A DNA stretch of 64,000 bases, taken from the NCBI RefSeq assembly GCF_022531965.1, contig NZ_CP092831.1, forward strand, positions 3,481,001 through 3,545,000, written 5' to 3'. Under the pieces are notes generated by a model, which made no database searches, was not told where the DNA came from, and was given only the letters and a program-made list of their open reading frames with translations. The stretch is from Paenibacillus peoriae. Its GTDB lineage: Bacteria > Bacillota > Bacilli > Paenibacillales > Paenibacillaceae. Position 1 is the stretch's first letter, and every line of letters starts with the position of its first letter. The position numbers and the translations under genes are program-made. Shown piece by piece: positions 1 through 8,433 of this stretch.

Positions 1-115
1 GTTCCTGATTCATACTCATGAAAGCTTGCTGTGCCCGGTTCCCCCGGTCAATCAGCGTTTGAATATACTGCTCTGCGCTTTGCTCTTTTTGAATAACCTC
101 GTTTTTAACAGCCAT
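1..115 (-). CDS. adhE: Bifunctional acetaldehyde-CoA/alcohol dehydrogenase, N-terminal fragment
   Basis: Only the first 38 codons lie in the window; the rest is beyond the left edge. The N-terminus begins MAVKNEV and continues into a stretch with IDRGNRAQQAFMSMNQE, which resembles the start of the aldehyde dehydrogenase half of AdhE. AdhE reduces acetyl-CoA to ethanol during fermentation in the cytoplasm. An AGGAGG site at 125-130 sits 9 bases upstream of the ATG. The gene is divergent from fnr, and an Fnr-type palindrome (192-207) lies 77 bases upstream of the start codon, which fits anaerobic induction. The identification rests on a short segment and this context, so another acetaldehyde dehydrogenase is possible. 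Confidence 0.65.
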   Translation of the reverse strand, partial: MAVKNEVIQKEQSAEQYIQTLIDRGNRAQQAFMSMNQE

Positions 116-191
116 TTCCCTCATCCTCCTGTTATCTCGTGTACTATCTCTTGTTCACGCACTGATCGTAACACAGCTTTTCAAGATATAT

Positions 192-207
192 TGTGATTTT
201 TTTCACA
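192..207. promoter_or_regulatory. Fnr box 1
   Basis: TGTGA-N6-TCACA is a perfect match to the Bacillus Fnr consensus. Its centre lies about 41.5 bases upstream of the start expected from a TACGAT -10-like hexamer (170-165, minus strand) in front of adhE. This is the classical activating position. Confidence 0.75.
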
Positions 208-232
208 ATCTATTTAAAATTTTATTTTATGA

Positions 233-248
233 AGTGAATTAAATCACA
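233..248. promoter_or_regulatory. Fnr box 2
   Basis: AGTGA-N6-TCACA has one mismatch to the Fnr consensus. Its centre is 41 bp (about four helical turns) from box 1. It lies upstream of a TATAAT at 310-315 that could serve fnr, so autoregulation or cooperative binding is possible. Confidence 0.55.
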
Positions 249-373
249 AAGTTTGGAATTCTGCCACTTTTACCCCCTCTTCTTGCCCCAAAAACTCATT
301 GCACAAGTATATAATGAATTTGAATTGATCAAGTTGCAGATAAAAAACATAGGATACAAAGGGGAAATGGACG

Positions 374-1090
374 ATGAGAAACCCTACAAATGTAATGGAA
401 GCCCGCGGCAACACCTGTTGCTTCTCGGAGGCCAGCTTCAACCGATTGCAAGTAATGATGAAAGATCGAGTTATGCCAGAAAGCTCGCATCTGTTCTGGG
501 AAGGAGATACAGCGGATAAGCTGTTTTATATTAAGCGCGGACGCGTGAAAGTAACCAAAACAACGGATGAGGGCAAGGAACTTATTCTATATATGTATCA
601 AAGCGGCGATCTTGTTGGTCAAGCCGATCCATTTTTCGGTACTAAGCATTCCTTTTCTGCTGAGGTTCTGGAAGACAGTGATATTGGCGTAATCGATCAT
701 ACAGATTTGGAACTGCTTATTTGCCAGCATTGTGATTTTGCGATTGACTTTATGAAATGGATGGGTTCACATCACCGCATTACTCAGACTAAGTTCCGCG
801 ATTTGATGATGTACGGCAAGCCAGGCGCTTTATGTTCAACGCTCATTCGTCTATGCAATACCTATGGTGAGCCTCACGGCGAACATATCCTGATTCATAA
901 AAAAATTACTCATACTGACTTATCAAATATGATCGGTGCGACCCGGGAAAGCGTAAACCGGATGCTTAGTGATCTACGTAAGAAAAATGCAGTTGAATAT
1001 GATAATGGTATGATTGTTGTCAAAGATTTGGAAATGCTGCAAGGTGTATGTCATTGTGAACTATGCCCTCGTGAGATTTGCCGGATATAA
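374..1090 (+). CDS. fnr: Anaerobic regulator Fnr (Crp/Fnr family, Fe-S type)
   Basis: The 238-residue protein has an N-terminal cyclic-nucleotide-binding-like jelly roll (about 30-130), a dimerisation helix, and a winged helix with ATRESVNRMLSDLR in the recognition region. As in Bacillus subtilis Fnr, the iron-sulphur cysteines are at the extreme C-terminus: C228-x2-C231-x4-C236, plus C226. This differs from E. coli FNR, whose cysteines are N-terminal. The protein is expected to bind a [4Fe-4S] cluster when oxygen is absent and activate fermentation and nitrate-respiration promoters. The divergent adhE is the obvious local target. The start was chosen for the AAAGGGG site about 9 bases upstream. 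A strong hairpin terminator follows. Confidence 0.93.
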   Translation: MRNPTNVMEARGNTCCFSEASFNRLQVMMKDRVMPESSHLFWEGDTADKLFYIKRGRVKVTKTTDEGKELILYMYQSGDLVGQADPFFGTKHSFSAEVLEDSDIGVIDHTDLELLICQHCDFAIDFMKWMGSHHRITQTKFRDLMMYGKPGALCSTLIRLCNTYGEPHGEHILIHKKITHTDLSNMIGATRESVNRMLSDLRKKNAVEYDNGMIVVKDLEMLQGVCHCELCPREICRI

Positions 1091-1112
1091 TAAATCGTTT
1101 TTTTATGTAAAA

Positions 1113-1149
1113 GGGAGTGTTATAAGCCACTATAGCTTATAACACTCCC
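1113..1149. terminator. Intrinsic terminator after fnr, probably bidirectional
   Basis: A 15-bp perfect stem (1113-1127 with 1135-1149) has a 7-base loop. A T-rich stretch lies on each side but is interrupted. It separates the convergent fnr and dioxygenase genes. Confidence 0.75.
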
Positions 1150-1228
1150 TAATTTATTTCCACTCCCCTACTTATACAGGAGCAGTAGCGAAGCATTTTA
1201 ATGACAGTCCTTCTTCTGGCAACACTCT

Positions 1229-1996
1229 TTAAAACTGTAAACATAGATAACTTAAATTCCCCATCTCATAGCTTCTATGGATAACCTTGGCTTTGTTTGC
1301 AGGATTGCCACTCCCCATTGCAATAAACAACGGTACAAAGTGTTCTGCTCTGGGTACGGCCTGGCGAGCATACGGTGCTTCGCTTTCATAGTGATCCAAA
1401 GCCTCTATATCTCTACTTTGTACTTTTTCAATAATCCAATCATCAAAATCTATAGCCCAAGGTTCTGTTTTCGTTTCCCCCCATTTGACGATACGCAGAT
1501 TATGAACAGTCACGCCACTACCAATGACCAGAATATCCTGTTCTCCCAGTCCTCGCAGCACTTCACCAATAGCATATTGTGCTTTGGGCGAGAGATATGG
1601 ATTTACAGAGATCTGAACTACCGGAATGTCTGCCTCAGGATACATACGATGCAACAATGTCCAAGATCCATGATCCAAACCCCTCACCCGATCAGTTTCT
1701 ACGTCAATGCCCTTTTGTTCATATAATTTTTTCAGCTTATTGGCCAGTTCCACAGAACCATGTGCTGGATATTTCACTGTGTACAGTTCCGGTGGAAAAC
1801 CGCCAAAATCATAAATGGTATCGTACACGTCATCCATCGAACTGATCGTCAACGTTTGTGTTTCCCAATGAGCAGTAAAGATAACTATTGCTTTAGGACG
1901 AATACTTTTCCCCAGTTGCTCTAAAAATGAAGTATAGTCCGTCTGTTCAATAGCAAGCATCGGTGAGCCATGGGCCAAAAATAAAGATGGCATCAT
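1229..1996 (-). CDS. Class III extradiol ring-cleavage dioxygenase, 4,5-DOPA dioxygenase family
   Basis: The 255-residue cytoplasmic protein belongs to the LigB/YgiD family. Histidines expected to bind the active-site metal are visible: H9 in LAHGSP, H43 in FTAHWE, and H109 in LDHGSWTLLH. The PRAEHFVPLF segment near residue 220 is also typical. Family members cleave catechol-type rings such as DOPA. The true substrate in bacteria is often unknown, and I see no aromatic pathway beside it. The start uses the first of two adjacent ATG codons, with AAGGGGAT just upstream. It is a single gene converging on fnr. Confidence 0.88.
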   Translation of the reverse strand: MMPSLFLAHGSPMLAIEQTDYTSFLEQLGKSIRPKAIVIFTAHWETQTLTISSMDDVYDTIYDFGGFPPELYTVKYPAHGSVELANKLKKLYEQKGIDVETDRVRGLDHGSWTLLHRMYPEADIPVVQISVNPYLSPKAQYAIGEVLRGLGEQDILVIGSGVTVHNLRIVKWGETKTEPWAIDFDDWIIEKVQSRDIEALDHYESEAPYARQAVPRAEHFVPLFIAMGSGNPANKAKVIHRSYEMGNLSYLCLQF

Positions 1997-2215
1997 ATAA
2001 AGATCCCCTTATCATCAACAATTTATTTTATTCATCAAGTAACTTTATGTAAGTAATGATACATAAGTAACAGAGTCATGTCAACACAGATTTTAACATA
2101 CACTTAAAGGTCAAAGATTCTATAAATAAAGATTGATATAGGTATAATGTCATAGTAATATGTAACTAATAAATTTTAAAATTTCACTTTATTTCGATAC
2201 AAAGGACTGGTTTCC

Positions 2216-2614
2216 ATGGAGATACATACTTCTAATTGCCCAAAATGCGGTTCCGTTTTTCGTCAAAACCTTAGAAACCTCTGTAGTACTTGTATTCAGG
2301 AAGAAAATATATTCTTGGACCGCTGTTCTAACTATCTATGGAAGCATCCTTCTACTCATACTCGCCAGCTCAGTGACGTAACTGGTACACCTATAGAATT
2401 GCTCACAGATTGGGTAAGAGCAGGCAAATTTCCCTCCACATACAGTCAGCTTGATTATCCTTGTGAGTCCTGCCGTTCCCCTATTTATGCAGGGAGACTT
2501 TGTCATTCCTGTCTGGGTACATTCCGTTCGGCCGCGCTGGATATTCAAACCCGTGTGCCTCGCCGTGCAACAGCAGCATTATTCTCAGTTGCAGGGCGCG
2601 TCAAAGGCTATTAA
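2216..2614 (+). CDS. YvyF-like zinc-ribbon protein (flagellar-operon protein family)
   Basis: This 132-residue protein has two CxxC pairs near the N-terminus (NCPKCG and CSTC) and two more near residues 80-95 (CESC and CHSC), implying zinc binding. The helical segment between them resembles the helix-turn-helix-like core of YvyF, a protein usually encoded with flagellar regulators. No flagellar genes are nearby, so a motility role is inferred from family resemblance only. The start codon follows an AAAGGA site at suitable distance. It is a single gene ending at a bidirectional terminator. Confidence 0.6.
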   Translation: MEIHTSNCPKCGSVFRQNLRNLCSTCIQEENIFLDRCSNYLWKHPSTHTRQLSDVTGTPIELLTDWVRAGKFPSTYSQLDYPCESCRSPIYAGRLCHSCLGTFRSAALDIQTRVPRRATAALFSVAGRVKGY

Positions 2615-2675
2615 GTCGTGCTGCCTAAGCACATCATTTCTGCAAAATGGATAAGTAGTCCTAAACGCAATATAA

Positions 2676-2708
2676 AAAACAGCCTTTTTTCTAGGAAAAG
2701 GCTGTTTT
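2676..2708. terminator. Bidirectional intrinsic terminator
   Basis: A perfect 13-bp stem (2676-2688 with 2696-2708) has A-rich and T-rich ends that give a U tract in both directions. It lies between the convergent YvyF-like and HxlR genes. Confidence 0.85.
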
Positions 2709-2738
2709 GCTATGAAAAACACTTATTTAGTTTGGTGC

Positions 2739-3083
2739 TCATCTAATCCATTCCTCAGCCCAAAATTGAATCTGTTCCATAACCGGCTGAAGTGCACGGC
2801 CTTTGGTTGTTAGCTCGTATTCAATGCGGACAGGAGTTTCTGGATATACATGACGTGTAAGAATTCCTTCATTTTCCAAATCTTTCATCCGCTCTGATAA
2901 CATTTTGTCACTCATTGTGGGAATCAGATTGGAAATATCCTTAAACCGCTTAGGACCGCTCATCATGGATTGAATAATTAATCCATTCCAACGCTTGCCC
3001 AAACATGAAAAGGCGGTTTCAAAACGCGGACACATTTTTGTACATTGCGGTTGACTCTCCAAATTTTTCACCTTCTTTTGCAT
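2739..3083 (-). CDS. HxlR-family winged-helix transcriptional regulator
   Basis: The 114-residue protein matches the HxlR/YodB/HypR family: CPRFETAFSCLGKRW at the start of the domain, a winged helix with LSERMKDLENEGIL, and a wing reading TPVRIEYELT. Several members sense disulphide, quinone or aldehyde stress through a conserved N-terminal cysteine. C14, C18 and C27 are candidates here. The start is uncertain: the ATG at 3083 has no well-placed site, whereas a TTG at 3062 has AAGAAGG eight bases upstream and would shorten the protein by seven residues. No divergent target gene is adjacent, so the regulon cannot be inferred. Confidence 0.85.
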   Translation of the reverse strand: MQKKVKNLESQPQCTKMCPRFETAFSCLGKRWNGLIIQSMMSGPKRFKDISNLIPTMSDKMLSERMKDLENEGILTRHVYPETPVRIEYELTTKGRALQPVMEQIQFWAEEWIR

Positions 3084-3253
3084 TTCGGTTTGATAAAGCT
3101 TTCCTTTTGTTAGTATATATCATTTTAGCATACTTTATCCCGAAAGAAAACACTTTCTTCTTAAATTAAATACCTGCGCCGATAAAGTTGCCATGACCAA
3201 AACTGATTATACAACAAACCAACACAGCAGGTATATGTCTAAATCGTTAAATC

Positions 3254-3290
3254 AAAAAAGGCGGAATCCCCTAGAGGTTCCGCCTTTCAA
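3254..3290 (-). terminator. Terminator of the sugar-catabolic operon
   Basis: A 10-bp stem (3257-3266 with 3278-3287) precedes a run of six T on the minus strand. It is the expected end of the thuA-like transcript. Confidence 0.8.
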
Positions 3291-3330
3291 TCTATTCATT
3301 ATATAGCTCATCAAAATGTGATGATTGTCA

Positions 3331-4062
3331 TTATACCAACACTCCACCGAGAGGTCTTACCGGTTCACTTCTACCATATATTGGTTTGTTAATACTTGTT
3401 GGAGAAGTCCAACGAATACTATTGGCAATAACCTTCAAAATATCAGGCTGGTAATAAGTCGGATAGGTCTCATGGCCTGGGCGAAAATAAAATATTTTAC
3501 CACTACCTCGACGGAAAGTACATCCGGTTCTAAATACTTCGCCACCTTCAAAGTTACTAACAAATACCAATTCATCTGGCGCTGGAATATCAAAGAACTC
3601 GCCATACATCTCTTCCTGCTTCAACAATATTTTGGCGTCAATGCCTTCTGCAATGGGATGTGACGGATTCACCGACCAAATAATCTCCTGTTCACCTGCC
3701 ACCCTCCATTTCAGATCGCAGCTAGTGCCCATCAGGGCTTTGAATGGCTTGGAAAAATGGCCTGAGTGCAGCACGATTAAGCCCATTCCTTCCTGCACTC
3801 GCTTGACAACACGCGCCGTAACTTCATCGCTCACCTGATCATGGGCTTTATGCCCCCACCACAGCAGCACATCTGTGGAATTCAAGACTTCTTCTCCCAA
3901 ACCATGCTCTGCATCATCACGCAGTGTAGCTGTTCGAATGGCAAATCCCTCTCCTGCCAGGCCGTCAGCCAACGCTTTGTGTATCCCGTCAGGATATATC
4001 TGTTTGGCTTCATCATTCAACTTTTCGTTCAAAAATTCATTCCAAATGGTGACGTTAATCAT
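3331..4062 (-). CDS. ThuA-domain protein
   Basis: This 243-residue protein has the glutamine-amidotransferase-like fold of ThuA, with [22 protein letters not shown] and [12 protein letters not shown] segments visible. ThuA in rhizobia acts with the dehydrogenase ThuB on trehalose and related disaccharides, and family members handle 3-keto sugar derivatives. Here it ends an operon with two TIM-barrel sugar isomerases and a Gfo/Idh/MocA dehydrogenase, consistent with the same chemistry. The second ATG (4062) is preferred: AGGGGG at 4071-4076 is 8 bases from it but only 2 bases from the ATG at 4068. The substrate is unknown. Confidence 0.85.
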   Translation of the reverse strand: MINVTIWNEFLNEKLNDEAKQIYPDGIHKALADGLAGEGFAIRTATLRDDAEHGLGEEVLNSTDVLLWWGHKAHDQVSDEVTARVVKRVQEGMGLIVLHSGHFSKPFKALMGTSCDLKWRVAGEQEIIWSVNPSHPIAEGIDAKILLKQEEMYGEFFDIPAPDELVFVSNFEGGEVFRTGCTFRRGSGKIFYFRPGHETYPTYYQPDILKVIANSIRWTSPTSINKPIYGRSEPVRPLGGVLV

Positions 4063-4082
4063 CAACATTTCCCCCTATTAGG

Positions 4083-5051
4083 TTAGACCCACCACATCTC
4101 GCTCAGCGGTTCTTCAATCAGTACCTGGCGAAGATTGTGGACAGCCTTAGTAAAGCCCTCTTCCACGGACATCAGACCATCTTCATGCTCAATACTCACT
4201 ACATGATCGTATCCCACCAAACGCAGAGCACTGATAATATCTGCCCAGGTTTTTACATCATGTCCATAACCCACAGTACGGAACTGCCAAGCGCGATCTA
4301 GCATTTTCGTATATTCCTGCATATCGGTAAGTCCATATTTATTTACATTAATTGGATCAATCGTCGTATCCTTGGCATGAAAGTGGTGAATAGCTCCCTC
4401 TCGGCCCAAAATTTGAACTGCCTGCACTGGGTCAATTCCCTGCCACCACATATGGCTCGGATCGAGATTAGCACCAATAACCTCTCCCGCAGCTTCACGT
4501 AAACGAAGCAAGGTCGCTGGTGTATGAACGGAGAAGCCTCCGTGTAGCTCCAGTCCAATTTTAACATGATGATCTGCTGCAAATTTCCCCGTCTCGGTCC
4601 AGTAAGGAATAATTTTATTCTCCCATTGCCACTTCAACACTTCTTGAAAATCATTAGGCCACGGAGCCACAGGCCAGTTTGGATATTTCGCATCCTCATG
4701 ATCTCCCGGACAGCCGGAGAAAGTGTTCACAACTGGAACTTCCAGCTTTTCTGCCAATCGAACGGTTTTAAGAAACGTATCATGATCAGCCTGGGCCAAA
4801 TGCTTTTGCGGATGAAGAGGATTGCCGTGACAGCTAAGTGCGCTAATCGTTAGTCCGCGGGACTCTACTGCCTTTTTAAAATTTTTGAGCGCTGCATCAT
4901 TCTCCAGCAATTCATCCGGCTTACAATGCTTATCCCCCGGGTTGCCGCCTGTACCGATTTCTACAGCATCCAATCCTTGAGAAGCCACATAATCCAACGC
5001 TTCCTCCAGCGAACGGCCACCGAACAACACCATAAATACTCCAAGTTTCAA
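4083..5051 (-). CDS. Sugar phosphate isomerase/epimerase family protein (TIM barrel)
   Basis: This 322-residue xylose-isomerase-like TIM-barrel protein carries typical metal-site strands: GLELHGGFSVH, GANLDPSHMWWQG, HFHAKDTT and VSIEHEDG. Relatives isomerise or epimerise sugars and keto-sugars with a divalent metal. A TTG start at 5051 is preferred because GGGGGG lies seven bases upstream, giving an N-terminus of MKLGVFMVLF; the upstream in-frame ATG at 5072 has no site. The gene lies 20 bases upstream of the thuA-like gene and is presumably cotranscribed with it. The exact reaction cannot be read from sequence. Confidence 0.85.
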   Translation of the reverse strand: MKLGVFMVLFGGRSLEEALDYVASQGLDAVEIGTGGNPGDKHCKPDELLENDAALKNFKKAVESRGLTISALSCHGNPLHPQKHLAQADHDTFLKTVRLAEKLEVPVVNTFSGCPGDHEDAKYPNWPVAPWPNDFQEVLKWQWENKIIPYWTETGKFAADHHVKIGLELHGGFSVHTPATLLRLREAAGEVIGANLDPSHMWWQGIDPVQAVQILGREGAIHHFHAKDTTIDPINVNKYGLTDMQEYTKMLDRAWQFRTVGYGHDVKTWADIISALRLVGYDHVVSIEHEDGLMSVEEGFTKAVHNLRQVLIEEPLSEMWWV

Positions 5052-5126
5052 AAGAAATCCCCCCTGTATCATATGTGAAAAAAGCTGCTTTCATTATAAC
5101 GATGGTCTATTCGGGATAATTACGGC

Positions 5127-6209
5127 TTAGTCAAAATAGACAGCTTTTCCCGTACGTGCCGATTCATAGATAGCTTCCAAAATTTCAGTAACAACCAGTG
5201 CCTGTTCCGGCTTCACAAGAGGTTCTTTGTCGTCCAGAATAGATTCGATCCACAGGCGGGCTTCGCGGTCTGCTTCATTTTCCGTCTCTCCAGAGTAAAA
5301 GGCAACACCACCTGCATCCAGATCTATTTTCGTATCAAATAAACGGCTGTTCTTTTCTCCGTTAATGCGCAATCCATCCTGCATATCGGCTCCGCCTTCG
5401 GTACCGCATAACAGTGTCTTCGCTTCGCCAAACTCTACAACGTTCAATGCCCAGCTGGATTCCAGTACAATCGTAGCTCCATTTTGCATCGTAATAAAAC
5501 CAAAAGCTGAGTCCTCTACCTTAAATTCCTCAGGGTTCCAAGGCCCAAAGGCATTTGCCGCATCTTTACGATCCCCTAGCTTATGGAAAGTTGAACCTAG
5601 TACGCTTTTAGGCTTGTAATTATCCATCAGCCAGAGTGTCAGGTCTAGTGCATGCGTGCCAATATCAATAAGAGGACCACCGCCCTGCTTCTCTTCATCC
5701 AAGAATACTCCCCAAGTCGGAACCGCGCGACGGCGTAGAGCAATGGCTTTGCCCAGATAAATTTCTCCAAGCTCTCCTTGCTCGACTAATTGCTTCAGGT
5801 ACAAACTGTCATCACGATAACGGTTTTGATACGCTATGGACAGCTTCTTACCTGTGCGGTTGGCCGCATCAAGCATCTCCCGTGCTTGCTCAGCAGTTTT
5901 AGCCATCGGCTTTTCACACAGCACATGCTTACCTGCCTCAAGCGCCGCTACGGTAATTTCCGAGTGCGAGTCGTTAGGTGTACATACATGTACGACTTCA
6001 ATGTCTTTATTTTCTAACAGCTTACGGTAATCGCTATAAACTTGCGAGCCATCAACACCAAACTTTTCTGCTGCCTCTTCAGCGCGCTCCTGAATGATGT
6101 CACAAAATGCAACGATCTCCGCACGCTTCTGCTTGGCAAGACTCGGCAAGTGTTTGCCGTTGGCAATGCCTCCACAACCAATAATCCCGATTTTAAGTGT
6201 TTTAGACAT
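5127..6209 (-). CDS. Gfo/Idh/MocA-family NAD(P)-dependent oxidoreductase
   Basis: This 360-residue dehydrogenase has an N-terminal Rossmann fold with GIIGCGGIANGKH, the family's EKP motif at residues 99-101 (catalytic lysine), and the substrate-domain segment GGGPLIDIGTHALD. The family oxidises sugars, inositols or glycosides, commonly at C3 or C2. The start at 6209 has GGAGG 9 bases upstream; longer in-frame extensions overlap the upstream gene and have no such site. It overlaps the upstream isomerase by 8 bases, so translation is probably coupled. Together with the ThuA protein it suggests a ThuB-like dehydrogenation step. Confidence 0.9.
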   Translation of the reverse strand: MSKTLKIGIIGCGGIANGKHLPSLAKQKRAEIVAFCDIIQERAEEAAEKFGVDGSQVYSDYRKLLENKDIEVVHVCTPNDSHSEITVAALEAGKHVLCEKPMAKTAEQAREMLDAANRTGKKLSIAYQNRYRDDSLYLKQLVEQGELGEIYLGKAIALRRRAVPTWGVFLDEEKQGGGPLIDIGTHALDLTLWLMDNYKPKSVLGSTFHKLGDRKDAANAFGPWNPEEFKVEDSAFGFITMQNGATIVLESSWALNVVEFGEAKTLLCGTEGGADMQDGLRINGEKNSRLFDTKIDLDAGGVAFYSGETENEADREARLWIESILDDKEPLVKPEQALVVTEILEAIYESARTGKAVYFD

Positions 6210-6969
6210 GAATATTTCCTCCCTGAGCTGCGTATTGTTGGAGCCATTTAATGCTGGTTTCAATGCTTTCGATTGGAGGGTTTGAGCAGAAATCCTGTTC
6301 CACGACGACCCAATCCACACCTGCCTGAATAGCGGCGTCTGTAATGGCCTGAAGCTGCACTTCGCCTTTGCCAAGCTCTACAGTCACTGCTTTTTGCTGC
6401 TCGTCACGTGCCATATCCTTTAAGTGAATGATAGGCAGGCGTCCATTATAACGTCCGATGTATTCCACTGGATCATAGCCCCCGTAGTATACCCAACAAG
6501 TATCCATTTCGACCTGTAACAAATCATCGGAAACTGCATCATATAAAGCATCGAATACTGGGCGATCATTGATCTTTTCTGTTAATTCAAAATCATGATT
6601 ATGATAAGCCAGTATCAAACCCTGTTCCTTCACTTTTTCACCAATACGATTTAAATTAGCAAAAAGTTCATCCCACTCCCGCTGTTCTTCGGTTAAATAA
6701 GGAACGATTAGGTACTTATTGCCCAATTCTTTGTGGTATGAAATCTCCTCATCCAAATGATCCAGCAAGCGAGAATATTGTACATGAGTTCCGACAACTT
6801 CCAGATTCAGTTCATCCAAGAGCGCTCTGACATCCTTGGCATTGCGTCCGAAAAAGGTATGAAATTCTACTCCTTTATAGCCAAGCTCAGCTACCTTGCG
6901 CAATGTACCTTCAAAATCCTGTTCAAGCTCTTCCCTTACGGTGTACAATTGCAATCCTACTTTAGCCAT
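6202..6969 (-). CDS. Sugar phosphate isomerase/epimerase family protein
   Basis: This second xylose-isomerase-like barrel in the operon has 255 residues, is shorter than the one at 4083, and is only distantly similar to it. Segments LAYHNHDFEL, VEMDTCWVYYGG, PIIHLKDM and WVVVEQD mark the strands that bear the metal ligands. Relatives include IolE and IolI. The ATG at 6969 follows an AGGTG site. The 8-base overlap with the downstream dehydrogenase indicates one transcript. Two different isomerases in the same operon suggest successive steps on a keto-sugar, but this is inference. Confidence 0.87.
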   Translation of the reverse strand: MAKVGLQLYTVREELEQDFEGTLRKVAELGYKGVEFHTFFGRNAKDVRALLDELNLEVVGTHVQYSRLLDHLDEEISYHKELGNKYLIVPYLTEEQREWDELFANLNRIGEKVKEQGLILAYHNHDFELTEKINDRPVFDALYDAVSDDLLQVEMDTCWVYYGGYDPVEYIGRYNGRLPIIHLKDMARDEQQKAVTVELGKGEVQLQAITDAAIQAGVDWVVVEQDFCSNPPIESIETSIKWLQQYAAQGGNIHV

Positions 6970-7043
6970 TACCCTTCACCTCTTTAAGTTAGGAACCATT
7001 ATATCTGTTCCATAATATACATCCTCGTCCGGCTTGAACGTAC

Positions 7044-7447
7044 TTACCAGCGTAATGTATTGCCTTCCAATGATGAGTGCTGAAAAGCATGCATGGCTTC
7101 TAACACATGGTAGGCCAGCTCAGCATTGGCACGATGGTCCGTGAATTTCAATGCGCCAAAGGCTTTTCACTGTACACATGCTTGCCTGCCTCTAGTATCG
7201 CTATATCTGACCATACGTGGCTGCCAGGCACGGTCAGATTAAATACAAGCTCAATTTCAGGCTGGCGCAGTAATTCATCCGATTTGTATACGTTTTCAAT
7301 GTTGAATTTATCGGCCCTCTCCTTTGCCCTCTCATCCAGTAAATCAGCGATGGCCACCACTTCAATGAGTGGGCTCTTTTGGAGATTTTCAAGATATACC
7401 GAGCTAATAGTACCGCATCCGATAATCCCGGCCTTCATTCGTTCCAC
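7044..7447 (-). pseudogene. Gfo/Idh/MocA oxidoreductase with a large internal deletion
   Basis: Codons from a GTG at 7447 (AAGGAG nine bases upstream) give a normal Rossmann N-terminus, MKAGIIGCGTISSVY, and run to the EKP motif in YSEKPLA. The frame then stops at 7148. In another frame, the bases directly downstream encode a typical C-terminus of the family (FTDHRANAELAYHVLEAM) ending at 7044. Roughly 200 central codons, including the substrate-binding domain, are therefore missing and the ends are joined out of frame. It is the first cistron of the sugar operon and cannot make an active enzyme. Confidence 0.85.
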
Positions 7448-7492
7448 GTCGTCACACTCCTTGGCCTCCAACATGTACTTTCTCATCTAACA

Positions 7493-7505
7493 TGTAAGCT
7501 TTACA
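7493..7505. promoter_or_regulatory. Operator-like palindrome in the operon leader
   Basis: TGTAAGCTTTACA has five-base inverted arms. It lies between the predicted promoter and the first start codon of the sugar operon. It resembles a cre or LacI-type operator one base short of the usual 14, so the assignment is tentative. Confidence 0.35.
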
Positions 7506-7546
7506 GTTCACATAGTATTCTATTTCTGTTTCGTTTAAAATGAATA

Positions 7547-7576
7547 ATATGATTAAAACATGAACAATCTGGTCAA
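7547..7576 (-). promoter_or_regulatory. Probable promoter of the sugar-catabolic operon
   Basis: On the minus strand TTGACC (7576-7571) and TCATAT (7552-7547) are separated by 18 bases. This lies between the operon and the divergent AraC-type regulator. Confidence 0.45.
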
Positions 7577-7613
7577 TATTTGAAACAGCCATATGCCCAA
7601 AGGAGTCATCATC

Positions 7614-8432
7614 ATGTCTATCGTCGAGCCTTGTCAGGTTCTTACCGCAGGCTATTCCTTCCATCGAAAGCCCTTTTATTCGAACCAGCCTGAGGGGATC
7701 AAAAATTATTTATTCCGTTTGCAAACAGATGGACGTTGCCAAGCCCGCATTAACGGGGAAATGACACGGATTGAGGCAGGTGACCTACTGTTATTCAATC
7801 CTACCGAGCCTTATGAACTGGATATTCATAGTGAGTTGAATCCCATGGGAGAGCTGGTCGTGGAAAGCGGAGATTATCACATTTTTTTCGGTGGTTCCTG
7901 GGTAGATGAGTGGTGGAACCATCATAAACGACCCAACAGAATTAAGGTTCAGCTCACAGAAGCCCTGCTTGGCCTATTTCGTCAGCTTGTGATGGAGCAA
8001 CGACGTATTTCTAATCCTTACCCGGAAATATCAAGTTATTACATACGCATTTTATGTTTGGAGTTTGACCGTATGCTATCCGATCATCCTATCGCTACTC
8101 ATCATAACTATCTTGCGTATCAGATTAAAAATTATATTGAAGAAAATGCATCCTCTAACTTCAAGCTAGATGACGTGTCTTCACACGTCGGTATCAGCGT
8201 ATCCCGAGCAGTGCATCTGTTTAAGGAAACATTTGATACGAGCATTATGCAGTACACGCTGGACATCAGGCTTAACATGGCGAGAGAACGAATCATTTTC
8301 AGTCCCATGTCACTGGAACAAGCCGCCGAATCGTCAGGATTTGCAAATTACACGTATTTTCACCGTGTATTTCGTTCCCGCTTCGGTATGTCGCCTAAGG
8401 AATTCAGGGTGATTCACCGCGAGCAATTGTAG
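7614..8432 (+). CDS. AraC-family transcriptional regulator
   Basis: This 272-residue regulator has an N-terminal cupin sensing domain (about 1-100, with ARINGEMTRIEAGDLLLFNP) and a C-terminal double helix-turn-helix of the AraC type ending in FHRVFRSRFGMSPKEFR. The start at 7614 has AAAGGAG about 8 bases upstream; the ATG at 7593 has none. It is transcribed divergently from the ThuA/isomerase/dehydrogenase operon with only about 165 bases between the two starts, so it most likely senses the operon's sugar and activates it. The ligand is unknown. Confidence 0.9.
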   Translation: MSIVEPCQVLTAGYSFHRKPFYSNQPEGIKNYLFRLQTDGRCQARINGEMTRIEAGDLLLFNPTEPYELDIHSELNPMGELVVESGDYHIFFGGSWVDEWWNHHKRPNRIKVQLTEALLGLFRQLVMEQRRISNPYPEISSYYIRILCLEFDRMLSDHPIATHHNYLAYQIKNYIEENASSNFKLDDVSSHVGISVSRAVHLFKETFDTSIMQYTLDIRLNMARERIIFSPMSLEQAAESSGFANYTYFHRVFRSRFGMSPKEFRVIHREQL

Positions 8433-8433
8433 G

